In this document: in pieces, positions 7,284 to 15,854 of the stretch | Numbering within the stretch: position 1 is the stretch's first letter | How the letters are laid out: every line of letters starts with the position of its first letter | DNA from: Pavlovales sp. CCMP2436 | Lineage: Eukaryota; Haptophyta; Pavlovophyceae; Pavlovales | NCBI GenBank assembly: GCA_026770615.1 | Contig: MU631312.1 | Span: forward strand, 286,792 to 302,787 | DNA: 15,996 bases | Direction of reading: 5' to 3' | Made by a program: the position numbers and the translations under genes | Notes under the pieces: generated by a model | Database searches by the model: none | What the model saw: only the letters and a program-made list of their open reading frames with translations | What the model was told of the DNA's origin: nothing

Positions 7284-8085
7284 TTTTGGTCTTGACACCC
7301 GGCGCGATTACTGGCTGAGTACGTCCACACACTGGCTTCGCCTGACTGCTGCTGCCTGTCTTCCTATTAAGTAAGTCGTACAGTCTGAGTTTCAATTTTA
7401 GCACGATTTTGCCGTTTCGTTTTTTTCTGGCCGTTACACGCCGGTTTTTTTTTCCGGACGTCGTTCAAAAGTTGGTATGTGGCCTTATCATGGTGTTATC
7501 TGGTCTGTGCCCGAAGCGCAGATCGTGAATCAATGGTCTCCCGCGATCCCGAGCGGTCCACCGAGTCGTACTTTAAGCAGATTTTGAAAAATTGTACTTC
7601 ATTTTTAGCACAAGCCAATCAATAACCCACCGTAGTGCAGGTAATTGGGTCAAAGTCCGAATTAGTGGTCAGTCCGGGGGAAAAATCGAAAAAAGTCCGG
7701 TGAAAATCCTCCGGAACAAGACAGGAACCGGAGGTGGTGCCGCGGAGTTTGTTGCAGATTCGTGAATGGGGCACCCTCCGCGGCACCACTACAGGAACTA
7801 TGACTTTCTTTTCGCTTCTGAACGCTGAGAATCGGAAATGTTAGTTACACGAAGTATGTTGTCGAACCTAGAGGCACCTGGGAGGCACACGAGGTGGGCT
7901 CCGAGCGTCGATGAGGGCTCTATTCGACATCAGCTATCGACACTTAGCGCACAGGGGTGACTAATGTCTACTTCTTCGTCCCGACCACCACATTTCCCCC
8001 TCCCCAGTGCGGAATCGCGCCACTAATTTGGATTTCGACCCAATTGACTAATTCTGCTTTTAGTACGCTTGCCGTACTATATTTA
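7284..8085. other. Non-coding spacer with T-runs and a small hairpin
   Basis: No convincing gene is present. There are poly-T runs near 7420 and 7446, several GTCCGG motifs between 7670 and 7715, and the hairpin described at 7721-7798. A short frame at 7964-8023 (MSTSSSRPPH..., 20 codons) could be a gag remnant of the adjacent copia element, but that is a guess. No copy of the 3' LTR was found here by eye, so the retroelement lacks a recognisable 5' LTR. Confidence 0.4.
7721..7798. repeat. Small hairpin flanked by 8-bp direct repeats
   Basis: GTGGTGCCGCGGAG (7734-7747) and its exact reverse complement (7776-7789) surround a 28-base loop. Immediately outside are identical 8-mers ACAGGAAC at 7721-7728 and 7791-7798. 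A 62-bp body with terminal inverted repeats and an 8-bp duplication resembles a minimal hAT-like MITE, though far shorter than usual. Confidence 0.7.
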
Positions 8086-8176
8086 TGATAGGGATTCAAG
8101 CTGGCGTCTGACTGTTCTGAATGTTGTGCTGGTCTGAGCGCTGCGTCACCCATTGCCTGCTGCGGTGCCTTAGTCG
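8086..8176 (+). repeat. 90-bp direct repeat, copy 2, abutting the copia pol gene
   Basis: Near-identical to 6486-6575. Its right edge (8176) coincides with the first bases of the copia pol homology. The pol frame carries a stop (TAG 8171-8173) inside the repeat. The boundary therefore marks a rearrangement or truncation point. Confidence 0.85.
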
Positions 8177-11100
8177 ACCATCCACAAGGCGCTCTCTGCT
8201 AACCTCTCGCAGGAGACGTCCGACCTCTGGCGGGCCCGCTTCAACCACGCAGGCCGCCACGCCGGCCACTGCACAATTGCTCAGCACCCTGACATCGCCG
8301 GCGCCGAGGTCAAGCCCGAGTTCTTCTCTGAGTCTGACGTCGCGCGGATGAAGGCTCTGCCCTTTAGCGGCACGCGCACTCCTTCGACTCGACCGTTCGA
8401 GATCATCCACAGCGACGTGCTCGGGCCGATCAACAGCCTCCCTCCTCACGCTGCGCGCTTTGCCATCGTCTTCAAGGACGACTTCACGGCATACACCAGC
8501 ATCTACATGATGCACGTTAAGTCCGAGGCGCCTGCAAAGCTGCAGCTCTACCTCAACGAGATGGGAGCCAACTCCCTCCAGCACCGACTCGCAAGCGCAA
8601 GGCTGCACCTCGACGGCGCGTCGGAGCTCACTTCCTCGGCCTGGACGGTCGTCTTACGCAAGTACGTCATGCTCATCAACGAGGTGTCGGTCCTGTACAA
8701 CCCCCAAACCAACAGCGTCGCAGAGTGCACCTTTGGCACCCTCATCCCCGACGTGCGCGCAATGCTCAACGCGTCCGGCATGTCGTCTCGCTGGTGGGTG
8801 TGGGCTATCAAGTCCGCTGCGTGGACGTGCAACCAGCTCACCTCTCCGGGTGCAAGCTCTCGCCATACGAGAAGCTCTTTGGCAAGGCGCCCGACCTGTC
8901 CAAGCTCCGCACATGGGGGTGCCCAGTGGCATATCTACGGCAAGCCCCGCGCGACGCCACCGGCATCTTCGGACCGCGCGCGCTGCATGGCAACTTCGTC
9001 GGGTATGGCTCCTCGGGCATCTTCGAGAACGGTCAGCTGCGCCACGCCCTCGGATACGTTCTAGTCACAGCCGACAACGGCATCACGGTCTCTCGGCATG
9101 TGCTCTTCAACGAGTCCACCATCGCCGACAAAACTTCAAGGAGCGTGCACTTCAGCGGCTCCAACCCGATCACCAACACCTCCGGCTTCCCCGACGACGA
9201 CTAGATCGCCGCCGTCAGAGCAGCCTATGTGGGTGAAGGCGAGGACGTCTACGACGACCCGCCGCCGCTCAAGCAAGACTCGGACTCAGACGACGATGGC
9301 GCGCCGCCGCCGCCGCGCACCGCCACGCTGACTTCATCCTCCGAGCCATCCTCAGGGCCTTCCTCTGAGCCATCCTCTCCGCCGATCGTTCGCCCGACCG
9401 GCGACCTCCGCGTCGGGCTGCGACAGCAGCCACGACAGAACTACACGGCCAACGTGGTCCTTCTTGCCGCCGACGTGCCGACGCCCGAGAACTTCAAGGA
9501 CGCCATGGCCGGCGACTACAAGAATGATTGGGCCACTGCCATCATCGCTGAGCTCAATCCCACCGTGTTCTCCACACATGGGACGAGGTCTCCATCCGCG
9601 AGCGAGCGCCGATCATCCCGACCAAGTTCGTCTTCAAGGTCAAGCCTCAAGCCGACGGGACGGTTGACAAGTACAAGGCGCGCATCGTCGCGCAAGGATT
9701 CCGGCAAATCCCAGGTTGCCACTACGACGAGACCTACTTACCGACGCTGCGCTACGACTCGTTGCGTTTACTCCTCGCTCACGCCGCCTTCATGCGCAAG
9801 CCCGGCGACTCTCGCTGGCAAGTCTGCAGCGCAGATGTGTCATCAGCATACCTCAAAGCTGAGGTCCCCGACTCGGAACAACTCCACCTCGGACTCCCGC
9901 CGCTCTACCAGGCCAAGATCATCGCGCCGCCCGGCTGCAAGGTCGCGCTGCGCTGCCGCCGCGCCATCAACGGTCTCAAGCAGAGTGGCCGACTCTGGTG
10001 GAAGTCCAATCTCGACATCATGGAACGCATCAAGTTTCACCGCATCGACGCCTCCTGGTCTATCTACCGCCGCATTCGTAAGGACGGCTCCATCGACCTT
10101 GCGGGCGTGTTCTTGGACGACTTCCTTCTGCTCTCGAGCTCTCCAAGCCCAACGGCCTGCGCAGAGATCGTCGACGAGCTCAAGGGGTTCTACGACATCC
10201 ACTTCCTCGGCCCCATCAAGACCTTCCTCGGCGTCAACGTCGAGCAGGACGAGAAGAACATGACAATGTCGATGCCTCTCTACATTGCGACCTGCCTCGA
10301 GCGCTTCGACCTCTTGGGCATCTTCACGAAGAAGTCCCCCATAATGATCGACCTCGACAAGCACGACGGCTCGGACGAGCCCGAGCTACTCGATCGGGAG
10401 GGCAGCTCTAACTTCCGCTCCATGGTCGGGGCTCTGCTCTTCATCTCCAACACCTGTCGGCCAGACGTCGTTTTCGCATCAAGCTTCCTTGCGCGCTCGA
10501 TGGCATCTCCGACCAGCTCTGCGCTCGACGCCGCCAAGCGCGTCTGGCTCTACCTCGCTGGCTCGACAAACCAGCTCTTCATCTCCAACACCTGTCGGCC
10601 GGACATCGTTTTCGCATCAAGCTTCCTTGCGCGCTCGATGGCATCTCCGACCAGCTCTGCGCTCGACGCCGCCAAGCGCGTCTGGCTCTACCTCGCTGGC
10701 TCGACAAACCAGCTCTTCATCTCCAACACCTGTCGGCCGGACATCGTTTTCGCATCAAGCTTCCTTGCGCGCTCGATGGCATCTCCGACCAGCTCTGCGC
10801 TCGACGCCGCCAAGCGCGTCTGACTCTACCTCGCTGGCTCAACAAACCTAGGTCTCCTCTACCGCAGCTCCAAGGCGTGCAAGGAGGAGACGCTGCCGCA
10901 CCTAGTGGCCTACGTCGACTCCGACTGGACAGCCAACCTCGAGCGCCGCCACTCGACAACTGAACGTATGTCTTCTTCTTTGCAGGCGCGCCTGTCATCT
11001 GGCGCTCCTCTCGGTAGTCCATCACCACGCTCTCGTCGACAGAAGCCGAGTACCTCGCCCTCGCCGACGCCGGCAAGGAGGCCATCTACTTCTGCGACAT

Positions 11101-11371
11101 TAACGACCTGGGCATCATCAAGGTCGACGCCCCGCTCCCGCTCTTTGAGGACAACAAGGGCGCGATCGACCTCGCGCACAACCCCAAGTTCCACTCGCCC
11201 ACCAAGCACATTAACATCCGGCATCACTTCATTCGCGACTGTGTCGAGCACAAGGTCATTTCCATCCAGAAGGTGGGCACCAACGACAACATCGCTGACG
11301 GCTTCACCAAGCCGCTCGGAGGCGCCTAGTTCAAGCCCTTCGCGATACTGATCACGGACGTGAACAAGTAG
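8177..11371 (+). pseudogene. pol: Copia pol polyprotein remnant (IN, RT, RNase H)
   Basis: Pre-integrase remnant 8177-8370 (LWRARFNHA, but the usual CxxC is lost). The integrase core shows IHSDV, LHLDGASE and NPQTNSVAE as the D,D,E residues. A frameshift near 8847-8852 moves the frame to SPYEKLFGKAP and GNFVGYGSSG. TAG at 9202-9204 precedes a Pro/Ser/Asp linker. A second shift near 9565-9580 leads into the RT (WDEVSIRERAPIIPTKFVFK, KARIVAQGFRQ, CSADVSSAYLKAEV, FLDDFLLL as the YVDD-type motif). The RT tail is triplicated (10437-10850), with TGA at 10821-10823 where Trp is expected. The RNase H part (YVDSDWTANLERRHSTT, STEAEYLALADAGKE, LFEDNKGAIDLAHNP, KHINIRHHFIRD) has a shift near 10960-10966 and TAG stops at 11015-11017 and 11327-11329. 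It ends at TAG 11369-11371. Not functional as it stands. Confidence 0.9.
10437..10850 (+). repeat. In-frame tandem triplication, 3 x 138 bp in copia pol
   Basis: The units are 10437-10574, 10575-10712 and 10713-10850, each 46 codons. They contain FISNTCRPD(V/I)VFASSFLA and end AAKRVWLYLAGSTN. Normal copia proteins have this segment once. Units 2 and 3 share RPDI where unit 1 has RPDV, so they arose from each other. Unit 3 carries the Trp-to-stop change. Confidence 0.95.
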
Positions 11372-11439
11372 CAACTTCATCACTTTGGTGTTTTGGCAAC
11401 ATGCACATTCTCAACTGCATCATCCACCCTATTCATTAG

Positions 11440-11451
11440 ATCAAGGGGGTG
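11440..11451 (+). promoter_or_regulatory. Polypurine tract of the copia element
   Basis: The sequence ATCAAGGGGGTG immediately precedes TGTC at 11452, where plus-strand priming and the LTR boundary are expected. Confidence 0.7.
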
Positions 11452-11641
11452 TGTCAAGGTAATCTGACACTGCTCAGATTTACCTGACTTGATCCTCCCA
11501 GATTCTCAGTCCGGGACATTTGCAGTCCGGCTAAGATAGCAAGGAACTTGTCTTCACCAGGAAGATAAGTTTCTTTGATAAAACTTGAGTCGTTTCATTC
11601 TAAATCAATCTTTTCTTGGATCACACTAGCTCCCGTCGACA
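11452..11641 (+). repeat. 3' LTR of the copia element (probable)
   Basis: It starts TGTCAAGG directly after the polypurine tract. The most attractive end is GTCGACA at 11641, giving TGTC/GACA inverted ends and a 190-bp LTR; an end at ATCACA (11625) is possible. The first 45 bases fold: TCAAG..GTAA.TCTGA pairs with TCAGATTTAC..CTTGA (about 11454-11494). A second hairpin, CCGTCGA/TCGACGG (11633-11652), straddles the proposed end. Without a 5' LTR the length cannot be fixed. Confidence 0.6.
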
Positions 11642-11860
11642 GCCCTCGACGGCGCTTCACTCCGGATCCCTGCGCCACCGCAGGAGTACCTCAGCAGATC
11701 TTAGTTAGCGCTCCAACGCTGGCTTAAACGCATACCACACTGGCCGCATACCCTTCAAATCCAACTGTTAGAATCCAAACGCAAGCCTTTTTTACGAAAA
11801 GATTGTTACCCAAGTATTTCAGACGCCAACCCAAGTAAGTACTTAAGTATTTCAACTTGG
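11642..11860. other. 3' flank of the retroelement, no gene
   Basis: No coding sequence was recognised. CCAAGTA/AAGTATTTCA motifs recur between 11810 and 11855. A short 6-T run lies near 11790. Confidence 0.4.
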
Positions 11861-12400
11861 CTTGCAGGCTGAAAGAACTTGGCTTGCCGCCCGCCCACTG
11901 CGCGACGCGGAGGGCAGCGGGAACTTGGCCTGCGGAGCGCTATGGCGCAGTGGACGATGGTGGAAGCTTGGCCGGCGGCAGCGGTGGATGGCGCGGAGGG
12001 CGGTCGCGGAGCTTGGTCGACGGCAGCTGTGGAGGGCGCACAGGGCGAGGACGAGGGCGCGGATGGCGCTCGCTCGGCAACAGTGGCGGAGGGCTCTGCT
12101 CGTGCAGCTCAGCGCAGAGCAGCGCCAACGCGGCGGCGGGGCCGAACGAGGGGGGCCGACAGTGTTGATCGCACGCGGCAGCTCACGTCGCAGGGCCGAC
12201 GCGAAAGGCGGGCGAGGAGGCTGGCCGGGAGACCGTCTCGCGAGGCCCAAGACGCTGCGCGCGCGGCTGGCTGCAGCGCGTCAGCTGCTCCGAGGAGTAC
12301 AGACGACCCATGCTGGGTTGCGCGCGCTGCAGGAGATAGACTGTTGCGCTTGCTGCACGCGAGGCTGACGCTGCAGCCTCCACTTTGGTGTCAGAGGTAA
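11861..12400. repeat. GC-rich degenerate minisatellite with overlapping open frames
   Basis: AGCTTGG-containing units recur with a 45-bp period (11965 and 12010), continuing more weakly to about 12110. In one plus frame this gives a 15-residue repeat of the type LGRRQRWMARRAVAE. Plus-strand frames from 11857, 11862 and 11879 and a minus-strand frame (11852-12250) are all open for more than 100 codons, which reflects high GC. Codon composition is biased to Arg/Ala in every frame and no domain is seen. I do not assign a gene. Confidence 0.45.
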
Positions 12401-12416
12401 ATTACCTAGCGCTAGG
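12361..12416. repeat. Cluster of three short palindromes
   Basis: GAGGCTG/CAGCCTC (12361-12380, 6-base loop), AGGTAA-A-TTACCT (12395-12407) and CCTAGCGCTAGG (12405-12416) occur in 56 bases. They lie about 140 bp beyond the stop of the MULE gene and could help end transcription. No function is shown. Confidence 0.5.
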
Positions 12417-12551
12417 CCCGATAGGCCGCTAAGTAGCCGTAGGCCAAGTGCAGCCTACAAGCATGAAGTGTGATAAAGTGTTGACTCCAGCCAGCGTACT
12501 GAAGCTACCAATACAACTAGCACGTGGCCCTAGCATAGCGACACACTTTGA

Positions 12552-15500
12552 CTAGATTACTCGCTGTGCCAGGTCCTGAGCAGCGGCGCCCCTCATCCCG
12601 AGGTCGCTGGCGTACGAGAGGGCTGCGCAGAGCTCCTGCAGCGTGAGCTCCTCCTTGTCGTCCTCCGGGTCACTGTCGTCTTCGTGGAGGATCTCCCAAA
12701 GGCCGTGCTTCTTGAGGCCCTTTCCATTGAGCTCGCGGTAGCTCATCACCTTGCCAACGTACACCTTCCCTGTCTCGCCAAAGAGCCTGGCCGTGGATTT
12801 GGGGGGGGGGGCAGACACTCAGATACCTGGGGGGCTGGGGGAGGAGAGACAGTCAGATACCTGGGGGGGCTGGGGAGGGGGAAGGGGGGGGGTTAGATAC
12901 GGAGGTTCGGAGTCACCTGGCCGTGCGGTGCTTGTGCACGCACATTGCGCCTTTCTTCTCGATGTGCGCCTCGAACCACTCAGGCGAGGCGTACTTCTCG
13001 GCGGTGGTGGATTTAACCCGGTCGAGGGGGCCGCCAAGGTTCTTCTTGGGGCGCCCCGGCAGCTTCCGTCCGGCGATCTTCGTGACGAGGACGGTGAGGT
13101 CGATTGCTCCAACGGTGTCCGCGACTGCGCCGATGTGCGAGCAGAGGTTGCCGTTGTGCCAGAAGTGGCCGCAGGAGCACGCGAATTTCCACGACGGAAG
13201 CGGCTCGTCGGCATCCTCGTCACTGCCATCCGCGCCGATGCCGTTCAGCTTTGCGATCGTCCGTAGAAACGGGTTGGCATGCTTTAATAATAAATTATTA
13301 TTATTAATAATAATAATAATAATAATAACAACAACAATAATAACAACAACAACAACAACAACAGCAACAATAACAATAACAACAAATAATATCAGCAAAT
13401 AATAACAAATACACTGATAATAATAATAACAATCAGTATGTATCGCTATTACCTTGAGCTCGACGGGCTGCGCGGTGACGAGGTGGCAGCTGTGCGACTT
13501 CTTGAGAACCTTCTCCAACTCGTCGATGTCCCCGCGGCATGCTGCCTGTTTAAGGGGGGGAGGGATGGTTGGCTCACATTGAAGCTGTTTAGGGGTGGGC
13601 CCAGGGCTGGGGGTATAGTACCTTCGAGAGCTTGAGCGTGCCCGTGTACGTCTGCATGAAGGCCTTGGCGCGCTTGCGCGTCACGTTGCCGATGTTGTCC
13701 GCGCCTGAGCCGGTGTTGATGATGAAGTGCCGCTCACCTACACAGAAATACAAACAAATACAGAATGAGACACGGTCGGACTAGGGTTAAGTATAAAAGG
13801 AGTATAATTATAATAACGACGGACCCTAGCACTGGCCAAAATACCCCCTGTAATAATATCAACAACAACAACGTAGTACTAATATTAATATTAATCGTGA
13901 TATTATTAATAATAAGAAGAAGAAGACGCAGAATATTATAACATTAATATTCGAATTAATATCAACAACTAGACCTAGCCGCCGCATCTCCTAGAGTAAT
14001 ACAATAAACAATAACAGCACTACCCCTAGCCATCGAGCCATTATCATCATCATCATCATAAATAATAATAAACCCTAGCCCCAGTAACCCCCCCCCCTCC
14101 CTGAAATAATAATATCTAGCCCTTGTAAAAGTAATATCTTTCCATAATGCGAGCTAACTATCTCCTCCTTCTGCAGCTCGTAGTGCGGCTCCGCTACTAA
14201 GAGTAGCCTCTTTGATTTCTGAGCAACCTCGATGGCGAACGGCCCGTACGCACTGTACGTGACGTTCTCGATCGTCAAGGGCGTCTTCTTGCTAGTCTGC
14301 GCGAGGAGCTTGGGGGCGCTCGTGTTGAGGAAGATCGGTGTGGCAGCACGCAGCCCATCCCTGAGGCAGTGACACAGGTGTGCAGTGGGCACCGTGAGTC
14401 CAACCCTCCCCGAAGCCCCAGGACACCCTAATAGTAGACCCAACCCGAAAACTCACACAGAGAGGATGACTTTCTGGACCTTGTGGCCGGCTTCGATGCC
14501 GTTCTGGGTGGGCATCACGCCGGGAATACCAGAGACCGAGAGGTGCCAGTTGCCCCAGGGCCCCTCGAAGTAGGTAGCCTCGAACCTCTTGGCAAACGCC
14601 GGCTCGTCGAGAGCCTTGTCCCACACCTGTGAAAAAATGGGGTCATGAGTGGGGAGGGGGGTTGGAGGGGGGGGGGGAGTACCTCAAAGATGAGTCGCGC
14701 CAGGAGTTCAAAATGGGGGATGCTGCGGCAGCTGTGCAGAAGGTGCACGTGCTTCGTGATCACGCCGAGGTTGTCCTTATTCACGAACGCCTTGAGGAAC
14801 TCGCCCTCCTTGAACTTGCGCGCGAGGTGGGGCCAGCAGAGCAGCAGGATGATTGTGGGCCACGTCTTGGAGGGGGGGGAAGGGGGGGGGGTCAATGCAT
14901 ACGCAGGGTGCACGGTTATCATTATATTGTTATTATTGTTGGTGTCAGTCCCGGGCGGGGGCGCGCACGCGCGCGCGCGCAGGGGGTGGGAGAGTTGATG
15001 TGTACCGTCATGTACGCGTCCGCGATGTAAACGGAGCGGTCGAGGCCGCCGCACCGCACGTTAAGCGCGTCCCTCATGCCGAAAAGTGCCTCCGGAATAC
15101 ACCGAAGCGTCTTGAAAAATAGAGGTACGCAGCGTAGCACTCGGTGCGGCAGATCATGTAGAGGAGCGGATTGAAGGTGTGCACGTACTTGCGCTGAGAG
15201 CTGTCCCATCTGCATATGTGCACGCCGAGGTCGCAGAGGACCCAGCCCCCGTGGTGCAGCTTGTACGTGCCATCCACCTTCGTAATAGTAAGGTAAAATA
15301 ATTAGAATCATGGTAATTAATATTAACATAACTAATAACATGTATTCGAGGGCGCGCGGCAAGTTGAGAGACGTAAGAAAGAAGAAGAAAAACCCTGCGG
15401 GTAACTACTACTACTACTAATAATATTAATAATAATAATAATAATAAGAGTAGTAATATTATTAGTAATAGTAATAGTAATAGTAGTAGTAGTAGTAGTA

Positions 15501-15854
15501 GTAGTAATAATAGTAGTAGTAATAATAATACATAGTGGCTACTCTCACCTGGATGCATATCGGCACGCCGCTCTTGATGAAGACTCGCAGGCGCTCGAGC
15601 ACGCACTTTGAGCTGAAGATCAAGCCCACAGTAGTCTTTTCCTCCGAAGTTCCGCCCTCGTTCTGAAAGGTGAAGCCGCGCTCGAAAGTGCCGAAGAATA
15701 GCAGCTTGTTCGCCGCGTGCTCTGCGTCCACTGCCGTCTTGCCCGCCGTGAGGTTGTCGTAGTCGTCTTTAGAAGTACACATCTTGTCCGCCGCCCACTC
15801 ACTCACCTCGGCAATCGTATTGATTTCCCACTTCCCCGTCTTGGCACGCGACGC
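12552..15854 (-). CDS. Mutator-like (MULE) transposase with SWIM finger, 5' partial
   Basis: Nine exons, read leftward: 15854-15549, 15277-15006, 14865-14683, 14626-14457, 14360-14159, 13732-13622, 13545-13453, 13281-12917, 12786-12552 (stop TAG). All junctions are GT-AG with consistent phases; the 14159/13732 junction is least certain. The product is about 645 residues without its N-terminus. The MULE DDE core begins VDGTYKLHHGG (Asp codon 15274-15272). The second Asp is in YIADAY (15020-15018), followed by LLLCWPHLARKF (the C..H motif). The likely Glu is in QNGIEAGHKVQK (14494-14492). The SWIM finger is CSCGHFWHNGNLCSH (13179-13138), then a basic GRPKK. An acidic tail (DDSDPEDDKEEL) ends the protein. 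In exon 2, A5 at 15115-15119 needs one more base to keep frame: a sequencing error or a recent lesion. The rest is intact. No MULE terminal inverted repeats were found, so it may be a domesticated gene or an element extending past the window. Confidence 0.8.
12787..12916 (-). repeat. Last MULE intron: 34-bp tandem repeat and G/C runs
   Basis: On the plus strand, TCAGATACCTGGGGGG-type units start at 12819 and 12853 (34-bp period), with a degenerate third at about 12892. There are G runs at 12801-12811 and 12882-12891. The intron is bounded by the 10-mer CACGGCCAGG (minus strand) at 12925-12916 and 12795-12786. The offset of these repeats is exactly the intron length, 130 bp. Confidence 0.75.
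13282..13452 (-). repeat. 171-bp MULE intron made of AAT/AAC triplets
   Basis: Most of the intron is imperfect AAT/AAC repeats (plus strand 13283-13435). It has AAG|GTAATA and TTAAAG|CAT boundaries. Its length is 57 codons and the exon frame runs through without a stop, so retention would insert an Ile/Val/Tyr-rich segment. Confidence 0.75.
13733..14158 (-). repeat. Long MULE intron with AT-rich low-complexity sequence
   Basis: This 426-bp intron has repeated TAATATTAAT-type and ATC/ATA triplet stretches (13856-13965, 14041-14073) separated by CCCTAG/CCTAGCC-like words. It has the only long C run on the plus strand (14088-14097). No gene is nested in it. The donor at ATA|GTTAGC is weak, so the left exon boundary is provisional. 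Confidence 0.55.
15278..15548 (-). repeat. First visible MULE intron with TAG/TAA/TAC microsatellite
   Basis: CAG|GTGAGA and ACGAAG|GTG bound a 271-bp intron. Plus-strand 15403-15532 is almost pure TAN triplets (TAC, TAA, TAG). Apparent poly-Tyr and poly-Leu frames across it are artefacts of the repeat. Confidence 0.75.

Larger units (their letters stand above)
8177..11641 (+). mobile_element. Ty1/copia LTR retrotransposon, 5'-truncated and decayed
   Basis: The order is pre-integrase, integrase, reverse transcriptase, RNase H, polypurine tract and 3' LTR. Integrase before RT is diagnostic of Ty1/copia rather than Ty3/gypsy. Gag, protease, primer-binding site and 5' LTR are not recognisable. 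The left border is the 90-bp repeat junction at 8176/8177. The right border depends on where the LTR ends (11625 or 11641). Confidence 0.9.

Noticed and set aside
7284..8085. A 5' LTR for the copia element
   Set aside because: No stretch resembling the 11452-11641 sequence was found by eye upstream of 8177.
9202..11329. Stop-codon reassignment of TAG
   Set aside because: The same gene has frameshifts and a TGA, and the MULE gene uses TAG as its terminal stop, so decay is the simpler reading.
13283..13440. CRISPR-like or tandem array in the triplet-repeat introns
   Set aside because: There are no conserved repeats with unique spacers; it is a simple triplet microsatellite in a eukaryotic intron.
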